A stretch of DNA of 64,000 bases from the NCBI GenBank assembly GCA_018857735.1, contig JABMCL010002541.1, forward strand, positions 142,904 through 206,903, written 5' to 3'. The notes under the pieces are model-generated. The model had not been told where the DNA came from. It did no database searches and worked only from the letters and a program-made list of their open reading frames with translations. A program made the translations under genes and the position numbers. Source of the DNA: Alviniconcha marisindica (Eukaryota > Mollusca > Gastropoda > Provannidae). This document shows positions 1 to 11,455 of the stretch, piece after piece. Position 1 is the stretch's first letter; each line of letters begins with the position of its first letter.

Positions 1-655
1 TCATCACGATTCGACATTGATGGTGTACTTGTTCTAGTGAGAGGTTTGATAGTAATAACCAACACGACATTAATGGCGCATTTATTCTAGTTAGAGGTTT
101 GAAAGTAATAACCAACACGACATTAATGGCGCATTTATTCTAGTTAGAGGTTTGAAAGTAATAACCAACTCGACATTGGTAGTGTATTTATTCTACTGAG
201 AGGTTTGATAGCAATATAACCATCACAACATTGATGGAGTCAGTATTTATTTTAGTGAGAGGTTTGATAGCAATAACCATCACGGCATTGATGGTGTATT
301 TATTCTACTTCTAGTGCGAGGCCTGATAGCGATAACTAACACTGATGGTGTGCTTATTCTAGTGAGAGGTTTGATGGTAATAACCAATGCGACACTTATG
401 GTGCATTTACTCTCGTGAGAAGTTTCATAATAATTACCAGCACGACATTGATGGTGTATTTATTTTACTGGTGAGAGGGTAACTGTTTGATAGTAATAAC
501 CAACACGACATTGGTCGTGTATTTATTTTAGTGTGAGGGTAACTGTTTGATAATAATAACCAACACGACATTGGTCGTGTATTTATTTTAGTGTGAGGGT
601 AACTGTTTGATAGTAATAACCAAAATGACATTGACGGTGTATTTATTCTAACCTC
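1..655. repeat. Minisatellite, unit about 54-60 bp
   Basis: About eleven tandem copies of a unit built on GACATTGATGGTGTATTTA, a TCTAGTGAGAGGTTTGATA segment and an AATAACCAACAC segment. The last three copies (about 490-655) are longer, 60 bp, because of an extra GGTAAC-type insert, and are almost identical, so the array was extended recently at that end. The open reading frame on the minus strand through it is repetitive and is not a gene. Confidence 0.9.
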
Positions 656-1150
656 TCGAATGACGGGCTCACCTGTGCCAGTTTCACAGTGGTAGACACA
701 ACCATTGTGGATAGTCTTCTCAAGGTGCATAATCGTTTTTCACCATGAAAGTCGCGGCCCTGCTTTGTAATGAGATAGATCAGAACAGCATTGTGTTTGG
801 TTCCAAGCAGGAGAGGGACAAACGAGAGAGAGGAGATAGGGGAGAGAAAGAGAGAGAGCGCGCGAGCGAACGCGAGTACCCCATCCCCCAAGCCCTGACC
901 TTAAAAAGACGGCAGGAAAAAACAAACAAACAAAAAACAGAAGAAAATCCCAGGAAGAAATTAAGAGAGCTGCTGGGCAGGAAGAAAGAGAGCTGCTGGG
1001 CATGAAGCCTTTTTCGTTTTGTGAGTGCATTACTGAATCAAAAGGAGAGCATATTTATCCTATACACATCATACCTCTGGCCGGATGTGGTTCATGACAC
1101 ACTAACAAAAATTAATGCGTTCATACATTCGAGGAGATAAATACGCCCGT
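656..1150. other. No gene recognised; GA-rich low-complexity stretch
   Basis: The stretch contains a purine-rich AGAGAGA/GAGCGCG segment around 800-1000. A plus-strand frame (745-1005) is open but is rich in Arg, Glu and Lys because of the simple sequence. I see no family similarity. Confidence 0.5.
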
Positions 1151-1154
1151 TGTT

Positions 1155-1212
1155 AGTCGCCAGACGTGTGACGGTCGCTCTTTGTCAGTCGCCAGACGTG
1201 TGATGGCTCTAA
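1155..1212. repeat. Outlying copies of the CAGACGTGTGATGG minisatellite
   Basis: Two copies of a unit containing GTCGCCAGACGTGTGATGG. The same unit forms a larger array at about 2815-3420. The LINE fragment at 1215-2425 and a TG microsatellite lie between the two blocks, so the LINE may have landed inside one array. Confidence 0.75.
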
Positions 1213-1214
1213 CC

Positions 1215-2425
1215 AAACTCGTTCTTGAATTCACTGACGTTCTTCTGCCTGTGTTTCAGAAAATATTCAATCTGAGTCTCACATCTGGCACTGTGCCAAT
1301 TGCTTTCAACCACTGAAAAAAGAAAAAAGAAAAAAAGGCCAAATCTTGACCCCGAGGTCCTCGGTAACTACCGTCCGGTGTCCAACCTACCCTATTTGTC
1401 CAAGATCCTTGAGAGAGCGGTAGCCGACCAGCTGTAGGCATACCTCGACACAAACGGTTTGCATGTCAAGTTTCAGTCGGCGTACAGACGTGATCATAGC
1501 ACCGAGACGGCCCTCCTTCGCATACTTAACGATTTGTTGGTAATGATTGATGGAAGAAACAATGCTCTTCTTGTGTTGCTCGATCTAAGTGCTGCCTTTG
1601 ACACTCTCGATCACACGTTGCTCCTCCAGAGACTTCATGCAGAAATCGGCTTGGATGGTTCCGCTCTTGATTGGTTCTCATCATACTTGTCATGCAGGTC
1701 ACAGCAAGTCCTTGTAGGACATGCCCTTTCAGCAGAAACGAAACTGTCCCTGTTGACTGCCTTTCAGTTGGCGAAGCGTCCATTCCGTTCTCCAACGTGG
1801 TGAAAACACTTGGAGTAACTTTGGACGCTGAGCTTTCCATGGAACAACATGTCTCAGCCGTTGTCAGATCTTGTTTTTTTCCACATCAGATCTCTGATTA
1901 AAGTCCGTCCATACATCACCTACAAAGCTGCAAGCAGCATTGCTGTCTGTCTGATTCTGTCAAAGCTTGACTACTGCAATAGCGGCCTTCTGTCGGGACT
2001 GCCCCAAAAACAGATTGAACGTCTGCAGGCAGTGCAAAATGCTGCTGCATGAACTGTCATGAAATGAAAAAAAATGAAAAAAAGACCACATCACTCCCAT
2101 TCTTAGACAGCTTCATTGGCTTCCCATCCAGAAACGGATCTGCCACAAAATTATCTCTGCCACTTACCGGTCAGTTCATGATAACACCCCCTTCTACCTC
2201 TCTGATCTTCTCCAAAAACACAACCCTTCTCGCCTTCTCAGATCAGCATCTAGATCTCTCCTTGATGTTCCCGGGCCCAGGGATTCCAAGACAAAATGGT
2301 ACGGCCAGCGAACCTTCAGATATGTCGCGCCCACCCTCTGTAATGTCCTCCCCGATAGCATCAAGGAGAAGGACTCCATTCAGTCTTTCAGACCTTTATT
2401 GAAAACCCATTTCTTTACCTAGGGA
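1215..2425 (+). mobile_element. Decayed CR1/L2-like LINE, reverse transcriptase part
   Basis: Conceptual translation in shifting frames gives the order expected of a non-LTR reverse transcriptase. First comes an N-terminal segment (LTSGTVP, then the SNLPYLSKILERAV type), then FQSAYRRDHSTETALLRILN, then LLDLSAAFDTLDH (the first catalytic Asp region) around 1580-1620. After that come the thumb segments GVTLDAELSMEQH, LDYCNSGLLSGLPQ and a C-terminal tail. The segment with the second catalytic motif (YADD) is deleted near 1750, where the frame jumps directly from the palm to the thumb. A-rich insertions at about 1317-1336 and 2066-2085 also break it. It is a dead copy. Clade assignment is by motif style only. 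Confidence 0.88.
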
Positions 2426-2495
2426 TGATAGTCAATGCGATTATGTACGTGCGCTTGCGCTGGTGTGTGTGTTAAGTGAAGTTGATGTTGCCATA

Positions 2496-2500
<5 letters not shown>

Positions 2501-2560
<60 letters not shown>
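2501..2560. repeat. (TG)n microsatellite
   Basis: An uninterrupted TG run of 60 bases directly downstream of the LINE fragment. Confidence 0.98.
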
Positions 2561-2561
<1 letters not shown>

Positions 2562-2814
2562 TTCTTTTTTCTGTTGTTATTATTTGTAACTCTGTATATA
2601 TTTTTACATTTAACTGCTATGTATAGTTCCACTTTTGGGAAGGGGTGGGTGGGTATGAGCTGTTCGTACTTTTTGGTATGAGTGTCGTTTGGTAGTTTTT
2701 AGCTTGCGAGAGCTTAGATGTATGCACTGTGTATGTCTGGCGCTGTGAACACGCAAGGTTTTGTGTGGAAGTTTTTTATGCGCTATATATAAATTTTCAT
2801 TCATTTATTCATTC

Positions 2815-3420
2815 ATGGTCGCGCTTTGTCAGTCTCCAGACGTGTGATGGTCGTGCTTTGTCACTGAGTCGCCAGACGTGTGATGGTCGCGCGGCTTTGT
2901 CAGTCGCCAGACGTGTGATGGTCACACCTTAACAGACACAAGAAATGTCATAGCCTGGAACCACTTACAGAACAACACAATCCACTCTGACAGTCCTGGG
3001 TGCTTTAAGTCGGTCCTGGCTTCGGCCAAAAATGTCGATAGACCACCACCGCTGCGCACCCCGACCCGTTCAGGTTGCTGGATGCTAGCGACGTATGCCA
3101 CAGACTGGAACAGAAACCACACTGACGTGCCACGGTGGTGATTCGCGCGTTGTCAGTAACAAGATGTGTGATGGTCGCACTTGTCTCAGTCAGTGTCACC
3201 ACTCAGATAGTGTGTGATGGCGGGTTGCACGTTGTTAGTAACCACTTTGAGACGTGTGATGGTCGCACGTTGTCTCAGTGTCACCAGATGCGTGATGGTC
3301 GCATTCGAGTCGTCGAGTAACCATATGTACTGTGTGATGGTCGCACGTTAATTGTCTGTCACCGGCCAAACGTGTGATGGTCGCATGTCAGTTGTCAGTG
3401 ATAGTTGCACACTGTCAGTC
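2815..3420. repeat. Diverged minisatellite, CAGACGTGTGATGGTCGC core
   Basis: Repeated cores of the form AGACGTGTGATGGTCGC with spacers such as GCTTTGTCAGTCGC. Copies occur at about 2820-2930 and then, more diverged, at 3150-3420. A LINE-like tail (about 2935-3125) interrupts the array. Confidence 0.8.
2935..3125 (+). mobile_element. LINE C-terminal fragment inside the minisatellite
   Basis: The plus-strand frame reads TRNVIAWNHLQNNTIHSDS, then CFKSVLASA, and ends near ATDWNRNH. The aromatic W-N-x-L motif followed by F-K-x-x-L is the usual end of LINE ORF2 proteins. Only about 60 codons remain. Confidence 0.55.
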
Positions 3421-3589
3421 GCATTGAACGTGTGGTACGTTTTGTGGTTAATACGCATAGTCAGTGATAGAGCTATGGTAGTGTCAAGTTGTGTTCCTAT
3501 TTTTGGTATGTTTCGTCATTTCGCCATACGTCACGTCAAGCTTGTGGCGTGACGCCGTACAACTTGACAGAAGACGTGAAGCACAAGCA

Positions 3590-3990
3590 GTCAACAAGAA
3601 GGTTGGTGGCTTTGACAACCTGACGCTCTTACTTTTATTCGTGTCCTCTTAGCTACAAGAGGAATATCCAACCATGTGCTGTGGGCTGGACACGACACAG
3701 GACAACGCGTGCGTGCAATTAGCTGTAACTGGCAAACAAAATCATCTTCTGTCAAGGGTTGCGATTCTGACAACATGAAATTCGCAACACCCGTGGCTTC
3801 AGGATTTCACTCAGCAAGACTGAGCAGTACAAGAACACATGCTTTGTAAGAACTGTTGCTGACTGGAACAAGCTGGAAGACTGGTCACCATATGCAGACT
3901 CTCACTGCATTTTCATCAGCAGTAGGCAGAGTGTTAAAGGGGCTGCCTCCCACACATAGGCAGTCAGAGCAAAAATGTTTTTAGCCAGTT
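3590..3990 (+). mobile_element. LINE ORF2 C-terminal fragment
   Basis: The frame around 3780-3900 reads NTRGFRISLSKTEQYKNTCF, then RTVADWNKLEDWS, the typical LINE ORF2 ending. The upstream part (3600-3780) is in other frames and carries stops. The clade cannot be told from this piece. Confidence 0.6.
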
Positions 3991-4339
3991 TATATTTTTA
4001 TTCTTATTTTTTTACCAGGCCTGTACAATAACAAACAGTACAGATTGTACATTTCTGACACCACGGTACTGAAAATGACTCTGTGTGGCAATCTACAATG
4101 GCGGGCTGAAGAGCCTGTATCAGATTCCCATTTTACGAGGTTCTCCTCTAAGGGAAATAACCCTGCTACTATCTGAACACAGATTACTCCTTTTAAAGTA
4201 CAAGTTTCATTTTGCATTGCGCTCTCCCAGCTGGCCAGAAATGGATCCTGCAATGTATGAATCCAAATCCAGAAAATCAGAGACCCTTGCCACCTTCATG
4301 TCGAGTCTCAAGCCAACAGGGATAGTCTGAAAGAGTTAT

Positions 4340-4715
4340 AATTATAGTATTATTATTCATAGCTTTTATATAGCGCTATTCTCTGCTCTCGAGCAGACTC
4401 GCTGTGCACATTGGCATGTGATTCTGAATGAGTGACTGTATCCTTTTATCGTGCGTATTATTAATATCCACGGAAGTGGTGTACTTCGTGTAATCCAGCG
4501 CTCTTTGGGTGTTGCATGGCTGGTGCCACGTGAAATGCTGCTGTTTCAGCGCAAGTTCTGTGTACACCATTCAACCATGCACCAGGTTACAGTGTCACTT
4601 CATTCAAAGCCACATAGGGAGGGTGTTTGTGTGTTTAGCTATAACCTGCCAACTGCACTTTTGGCAGAATGACCGGGATCTTTTACGTGCTCCTGCGGTA
4701 GTAGTGATAGCATAG
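4340..4715 (-). mobile_element. 5'-truncated tRNA-derived SINE (body and tail)
   Basis: The reverse complement matches the body and tail of the SINE at 19094-19572: the segment with AAAGATCCC(A/G)(G/C)TCATTCTG, the CAGTTTCA-like block, GTCACTCATTCAGAATCACA and the tail GCGCTATATAAAAGC. The tRNA-like head is absent. Its 3' tail points to lower coordinates. Confidence 0.85.
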
Positions 4716-6042
4716 TGAATTTTGTTTCTACTCGTGCTTTTATACACATATTCTTACCACTGTTCTTTGTTTTTCATTTTCATTTTTATTTTCCACAACT
4801 TCGTCAAGAGGAAATACAATTTTCATGGAGGCTCCTGAAAAAAAAATCAGCTTGAACCAGAGCAAAAGCTTGCAAGGCAAAAGAAGGGCACATGTCCTAT
4901 GTGTCCAACTCGGCCCATGAAGCCTGCACTGATCAAGAAAGAGTTTATGTTTGCCTTCATTGTGAGTCTGTCAGTCTTACAGAGCATTCATCTTGACTGG
5001 CTTTTGTAGCAGCCTTTTTCAAGAAGCAAAAACTGTGCTTGATTTTGCAGCAGTCATAAGCCTAAGTAAACATGCTAGTAAACAGATTTAAAACCAAACC
5101 TCTAATTTTGGCCTTTTAAAATTTGACATTGTATTGTTTGGAATTCATTAAATCTGAATGTTTAAACCAGTTAGGCTATACTGGTGTAGCAAACAGCATG
5201 TTTAAACAAATTAATTTGTTTCAGACCATTATCAGATTGTTGTTACAACTAACCCCCAGTGTAACATCTTACCCCTGGAGTCATTACATTAGTGACAAAA
5301 TCGCAACATTTTGGGAGGTATCTTCAAGCCTCAGCAGGCAAGATGTCTTTGACTGAAGACACACAATGTTAGTTGGACTATACAGAACAAACCTTGCTTA
5401 ATATCTGCACTGAAAAATTAACAAATCCTTTGAATATTGCTCTTTGGCAGCTAGAGAAGTGTATAAACTGTAAATGCTACTACTAGGTCTGGTCGTCCCA
5501 AGACTTTGAGTGCCAGCTGGAACAAGAAGAAATATGGCCTTAACTTCACTCACAGTGAACTTGTTTACTTTGTCACATTCATTTTGTTGTTGTTTTTCAG
5601 AGTACAGCCTGCAACAGTGCCTACCCCTTGTTATGTAGGAGTTTCTCTGAAAATGTATTAGCCAGTGTTACAGTGCCACTGAAAGAGAAGATTATTCTCT
5701 TGATTTCCTTCCTGGTCACAATGTTTTGGTGGTGGTCATAACGAGTGTGTGTGTGTGTGTGCGCGTATGATTTAGTAAAATTATATGAATGCAAATTATC
5801 ATTCAATCCTGTACTTATTTATTTATCCATGCAATTGCTGTGATCCTTGTGTCATCATCTTAGACTTTCCGGGACAGATGTGTGTTAGGCCATGTGTGTT
5901 AGGGCATACTGTATAAATGTGATTTGAACTGGTCAGGGCATTTGTGTCTGCCTGGCACTGAGAACATGCAGCTATACAGCTATACTTTGTGCAGAGGTTA
6001 TATCTGCCATGTATAAATGTTCATTGCTTCATTTTTTCCCAG
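4716..6042. other. Probable intron of the gene at 6043; no exon recognised
   Basis: AT-rich, with a short TG run at about 5744-5763. The exon at 6043 starts in phase 0 after TTTTTTCCCAG, so an upstream exon must exist. I could not identify one here with confidence; it may lie before the window. Confidence 0.5.
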
Positions 6043-6866
6043 GCAGAGAGCAAACCCCAGGTTCACTGGCCCACACAGGTGATCATAAGCAAATACGACA
6101 GGCCGTATGAGATGAAGGCCGGAGCAGAGGAGGTGTTTGACACCCCCCTGCCACCTTGTGACCCAGGTTCAGGGGGGGATTCTGGATATGTCTTCATCCC
6201 CATGGGAGATGGTGGGGTGGAGGTACACTCACCACCGCTGTACTGGCCAGACTCTGACCCACGGCCCCCTACCCCCCAGCACTCAGTGTCCTCCAAGGCA
6301 TCCCTGGGCAGTGTGGAGGGCATCATGACCCGCAAGAGGGTCCAAGAACAGTATCGCCAGCAAGCACTGAAAGAACAAGAAGAGAAGAAAAAACAAGTAG
6401 AACGTCAACGCCGATTTGAGAAATTGGTGAGACAACATCAGCAGCAGCAAATGAGGAAGAGTCAGCCCGAGCCTCCAAAGTCAGCTGTAAGTGCCAGGTC
6501 TAGCCCAAGCTTCCGACGAGAACGCGTGAAAAGTGCCACGATCCACCGCGACAAGACTGCCATTCCCCAGCGTCCTGTCTGCTCCGCCAGACCCTCTAGA
6601 CCTGCTTCTGACACTGCTGTCTACAATGAGAAGCGATACCAGGGCAAGACATCCACCACTGCCCACACTACGCTCCACAAGACCACCTGGGTGGAGGAAC
6701 GCGAGTCCATGTCCCCCACACATCGGCCGTGGAACCCCCTGCCCCCCAGCCCCAGTCTGGAGGATCTGGCAATAGAGGAGGACCGCTCCCCCAGTCCAGA
6801 CTACCAGGAGACGGTGGACAACTATGGGTGGCGGGCCGAAGTGCATGGTGATCCCTACAACATCAA
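6043..6866 (+). CDS. Unrecognised protein, penultimate exon
   Basis: This 824-base exon lies between a strong acceptor (TTTTTTCCCAG) and a strong donor (GTAAGT at 6867), in phase 0 at the start. It encodes about 274 residues. An acidic, Gly/Pro-rich segment near the start (SKYDRPYEMKAGAEEVFDTP) is followed by a Ser/Pro-rich stretch. Then comes a highly charged probable coiled coil (about residues 90-140: RKRVQEQYRQQALKEQEEKK onward, with a QQQQ run). A basic Ser/Arg/Pro-rich region follows, and the exon ends DNYGWRAEVHGDPYNIK. The base composition is much more GC-rich than the flanks and there is no stop over 820 bases. I do not recognise the family. The coiled coil and the short conserved-looking C terminus would suit a cytoskeletal or ciliary adaptor, but that is a guess. 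Confidence 0.85.
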
Positions 6867-7134
6867 GTAAGTCCAACAGTCTCATGACAACTGCCACCAT
6901 CCTTCTTCATCTTCTTCTGTCTTCTTCTTTTCTACACTCTTTTTGGGAGTCCTTGGTGTTCAGACCAGAGAATGTTGGCTGTTTTGTATTATTAACTCCC
7001 CCCTCCCCCCTTCATCAGCAACATTGTATGTACTGAACAATTAGTATGCCAGTGGGGCTTGAATAGTTACACACCTGGCTGTGACTAGTTGTTTCTGGCT
7101 TACCGTGCCTAACAGTGGTGTGTTGTCTGGTCAG

Positions 7135-7375
7135 GAAAACCACCAAGCGGCTGCCCTACACGGTAAAGTGTGCAGAGCCGGTGCTGGCCCCAGAGCCCCC
7201 AAAGGTGCACATGGAAAGCAAGGAGACCTTCTTCCTCAACACCATCCCGCGGCGCAAAGCCACATTTGATGTCCAGCAAGAGTGGCTGTCAGAAGGGCTG
7301 CACGCCAAGCGAATTGAGCTGCAAAAACGGGACGGGGTCAACTACAGATATAAAACCTTTGGCTTTGCCTACTGA
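7135..7375 (+). CDS. Unrecognised protein, terminal coding exon
   Basis: The acceptor CTGGTCAG ends at 7134. The previous exon ends with two bases (AA) and this one supplies the G, completing a Lys codon, so the frame is kept. It encodes about 79 more residues: KTTKRLPYTV, then a Pro-rich link, ESKETFFLNTIPRRKATFD, QQEWLSEGLHAKRIELQKRD and the end GFAY before TGA at 7373. The compact WLSEGLHAKR helix and the Tyr/Phe-rich end look like a conserved domain, but I cannot name it. The intron between the two exons is 268 bases. Confidence 0.85.
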
Positions 7376-9080
7376 CCAGTTGTCCATATTGATGACTGAC
7401 CGGTTGTCCTTCATGCATTGCCTGATGCCTCAAGACAGCAAGTGTCATTGGACATACTAAACCATCTCATTATGTTCCTTGTACAGCAGCGCAGAATTGT
7501 CTTAGTTGTAGCAATATGTCCTATGCTGGCATTTTCTGTAATGCTGTTACACAGGATCTTTGATACTTTGCATGATAAGAATCTCTTTTAGATGTTTTTC
7601 CAGCTATATTTTATACGTACATAAATAACAAAGGTTTGAAATAATGCAAATTATGGAAGCCAAACATCTAGCAGCTATATTTTTCTGATGATGATATGAC
7701 TATTTAACTTCCTTCTAATACGAAAATGGTTTTTTGGTCAACAAGATGAGCAACTGTTCAAGCGACTCACATAGAAAAACAAAAACACAAAAACAAACAA
7801 CAGAAGACCAGAGAACTCTGAAGTCAGACTTCTGGCTTTGAGAATTGGAAAACACAACTTACTGTCCTTCTAAGCTGAACAGTCTCGATAGAGAGGCAGC
7901 AATTGACATACATGTCAAACTTACAAAAATAATTTGCTGTGATGTTCCCCATGTATTTATATCACTTGTACAAAGTAATACTTGTGGAATAATTTTGAAA
8001 ACTTACCCAGAAAGTGAAACTATACATTTCTAACATCCCTATGACCTTAAAATAAGGTTGAGATCATCAAAACTGGCATTAACGCAGAGAGCTCTGTGGA
8101 GGTTATAATCATATAAAGACTGACAGATGTTAGTGAAACTGTCTGGTAAAACAAATCAGTCAAAATCAGATCATTTTCTCTCTTGGCAGAAAATGTGCCA
8201 GTTATCACCATTGAATAAGCTACTGTAAAAAAAAGAAAAAGAAAATGTATTATGTATGCATGATCTGTTCCTTGTGCATAACAGCCATACAAACTTTGAA
8301 ATTGATCGGATAAAAATTAGCAAAAATATTGAAGTTCAATATCTGCACTGTGACAGGGAAATGTGGTCAAGGTCATTAAAATGGGTATAAATGTAAAGCT
8401 CAACAGGTAAGTGTCACATCAAGTTTGACGTTTATCACAATTATATGAGTGTGCAAAACAAGTGCAACACTAAAGTTTGTGCTAATCCAGTCAGGCTAAC
8501 TTCATCAGAGACTTGCTTTTCCCCCCCATGCAAATCAAAAACGTCTCAGCATAGTTAATAATATTATCTGTCTCATAGTTTGGGGATATTAACTTCCACG
8601 CTTGACTTTTGATCCGACTTAGCTGGCTTATGTGTTGTTATTTGTAATGGGTCCAAATGCACAAGAACAAGTGTACATGTGCACATGAAGTAAGCCTTTG
8701 TGAAAAATGACACAGTGTCTTCCCTGAGCCCAGGAAGAAGAAGCAGTAGTGGCAGATTGTTGGGGAGGAACTGACCACGGACTCTCCCACTCCCCAAGGA
8801 GACCCCATGAAGTAAGCAGGCTGTGCCAACTGACCAGGGGACATAGGGTGGAACATACTCCCATGTCCACCCTTTTCTTCTGTCTGGCGGATACATTGAA
8901 TAAGTTGGCATGTATGGAGGAGTGCACTTGGGACTGTAAGCTTATTCACCCAGATCAGTTGCACGTTAGAAATCAGATGGGCCATGAGTCCATCCTATGT
9001 AGTCAAGTCACCTGTTTCTTTTGCACACAATAATTTTCGTCTCTTCTGTAACTGAAACAAATCAGATAACTTGGCTGTAT
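7376..9080. other. 3' flank of the first gene; dispersed repeat traces
   Basis: AT-rich sequence and the presumed 3' untranslated region. Around 8040-8120 and 8335-8410 are two related copies of a dispersed repeat (GACCTTAAAAT/GTCAAGGTCATTAAAATGG, ending AAAGCTCAACAGG). Related copies occur at 45720-45790 and 46545-46640. No coding exon seen. Confidence 0.5.
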
Positions 9081-9084
9081 GCAT

Positions 9085-9838
9085 AGCCATGGGTGGTGAA
9101 GACTTGGACTGTATGATAACTACACTGGCATTTGACTACAGACTGACCACAACAACACTTGACTGTATGTTGGCCACTGTAACATTTGACTGCAGTCTGA
9201 CTATTGTAACACTTGACTGCAGACTGACCATTCTAACCTTTGACTGCAGACTGACCATTGTAATGCTTGACTGCAGACTGGTCATTGTATTGCTTGACTG
9301 CAGACTGGTCATTGTAATACTTGACTGCTGACTGACAATTGTAACACTTGACTGCAGACTGACCATTGTAACACTTGACTGCAGACTGGCAACACTTGAC
9401 TGCAGTCTGACCACCACTTGACTGCAGTCTGACCACTGTAACACTTGACTGCAGTCTGACCACTGTAACACTTGACTGCAGACTGACCATTGTAACACTT
9501 GACTGCAGACTGGCAACGCATGACTGCAGTCTGACCACTGTAACACTTGACTGCAGACTGACCATTGTAACACTTGACTGCAGACTGGCAACACGACTGC
9601 AGTCTGACCACCATAACACATGACTGCAGACAGACCACTATAACACTTGACTACAGATTGACCATTGTAACACATGACTGCAGACTGGCAACACTTGACT
9701 GCAGTCTGACCACCATAACACTTGACTGCAGACAGACCACTATAACACTTGACTACAGACTGACCATTGTAACACCTGACTGCAGACAAGTCATTGTAAC
9801 ACTTGACTGTAGGATGACCACTGTAACAACTGACTGAA
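9085..9838. repeat. Minisatellite, about 27-bp unit with CTGCAG
   Basis: More than 25 copies of a unit CTTGACTGCAGACTGACCA plus TTGTAACA, with shorter variants lacking the last segment. Many units contain the 10-bp palindrome GACTGCAGTC. All three minus-strand frames and some plus-strand frames stay open across it only because the unit lacks stops. Confidence 0.95.
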
Positions 9839-9839
9839 T

Positions 9840-10765
9840 GCCAGTGCTCTGATCACTGTAACTCCCAGAAACTGGAGATCAGCCAATTCGGCCACATGAC
9901 TTTGGGCTGTTTCAGTCCAATTTATTTTGCAGTAAACTTTTCCTGGCAATGTATGTCATAATTATGATAGTATATTGTTTTGAAACGTCAAAAAACTGTG
10001 ATATTTTTTGCTACTAGTGTTGTCATATGTTGTTATTGTGTAATCAATAGATTTTATTTTTGTAATTATACCATGAAAACATGCATTCTAGTTTAAAACT
10101 TCTGTGTTATATTTACTTTTATGTTATGTTGTTCCATTTGAAACACACTAATGTAGTCCCGTTCTTCTTTTCTTTTTCTTCTTCTTTTTTTTGGTTTTGG
10201 TAATGGTATCATTTGAACCTATAATTTTGAATCCCACCCTGATTTTTGTTTGGTTGGGGTTGTGGTTTGTTTGTTTTTTAGGGGGGGAGAGGAGGGGGGG
10301 TTGTTTTAGTTTTGGTTATGGTATCATTTGAATCTATACTTTTGAATCTGCAAAGTATCCCACCCTGACTATTAACAGCTTTTCCCCCTAACTAGCCACT
10401 CATATTATTTGTGTATTTAGATGTGTACATTAAGCAATTGTCTAGTTACCATTCCTTTCATATATACAGATATATGTTCTATAATTTTGTATATATTACA
10501 TGTACTTTTTGATACTTTTTGATCTTTGAAATTTTCAGAGTAAAAAAAAGAGGAATACTTTGTATCATTTCTTAGTCTTCTTACAGTAGTCATTAAAAAA
10601 AGATAAAGAAAAGTTTAAAAAAAGAAAAAGAAACTGATAGTCTGTGCAAAGTGGAAAATATGTTGTTCGTAGTTGTACAATGAGTACAACTGATTTCTGT
10701 CCACTTTACGTTACTTTGATATGTCGAGAAGATGCCAGTATGAAAGAGGCAATACAATAATTATA
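9840..10765. other. AT-rich sequence, nothing recognised
   Basis: Contains T-rich and G-rich homopolymer stretches (10160-10310), and a TTTTGGTTATGGTATCATTT segment appears twice (about 10192 and 10310), a short local duplication. No exon or known repeat recognised. Confidence 0.5.
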
Positions 10766-10769
10766 TGAT

Positions 10770-11455
10770 ATGCACTCACTGACCACTGAGACATTTACAA
10801 AACTTGCTCATTGACCATTGAGGCACCTTATGAAAATTACTCACAGACCATCAAGACACATTATGGAAATCACTCACTAGCCGTCAAGACACAATACGGA
10901 AATCATTCATGCACTAAGAAGACACATTACAGAAATCACTTGCTTAACCATTGAGACACCTTACAGAAATCACTCACTTCACAATAAAGACACCTTACAG
11001 AAATCACTCACTTCACAATCAAGACACCTTACAGAAATCACTCACTTAACAATCAAAACACAGAAATCACTCACTTAACAATCAAGACACCTTACAGAAA
11101 TCAATCACTTTACAGTCAAGACACCTTACAGAAATCACTCGCTAACCAGCGGGACACCTTACGGAAATAACTGGCTAATCAGCTAACTGGAAACCACTAA
11201 CCACATTAACTTAAACCATCACCTTTCAAAAATCACTACAGTTGAGACGCATTACGAAAACTATTAGCTTGAACCATCGCCTTATGGAAATCGGTCATGC
11301 ACCATCGATACTCGATATGAAAATCACTCACCCGACCATTGAGACACCTTACAGAAATCACTTGCTAACTGTTGAGACACCACTTTATGAAAATCATGCA
11401 TGCACCGTCAAGACACATTACAGAAATCATGCATACACAATCAAGACACTCAAAG
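10770..11455. repeat. Minisatellite, about 34-37 bp unit
   Basis: About eighteen diverged copies of a unit with GACACCTTACAGAAATCACT followed by CACTTAACAATCAA. Copies are most regular at 10930-11130 and more diverged at both ends. Confidence 0.9.

Noticed and set aside
745..1005. 86-codon plus-strand frame rich in Arg/Glu/Lys
   Set aside because: Driven by GA-rich simple sequence; no family similarity or splice context.
4820..5010. Possible upstream exon (CVQLGP / HMSYVSNSAHEACTD frames) of the gene at 6043
   Set aside because: No frame stays open with convincing acceptor and donor in a phase that fits the exon at 6043.
9136..9789. 217-codon minus-strand frame with SAVKCYNGQ repeats
   Set aside because: Minisatellite without stop codons in the unit; several frames are open at once.
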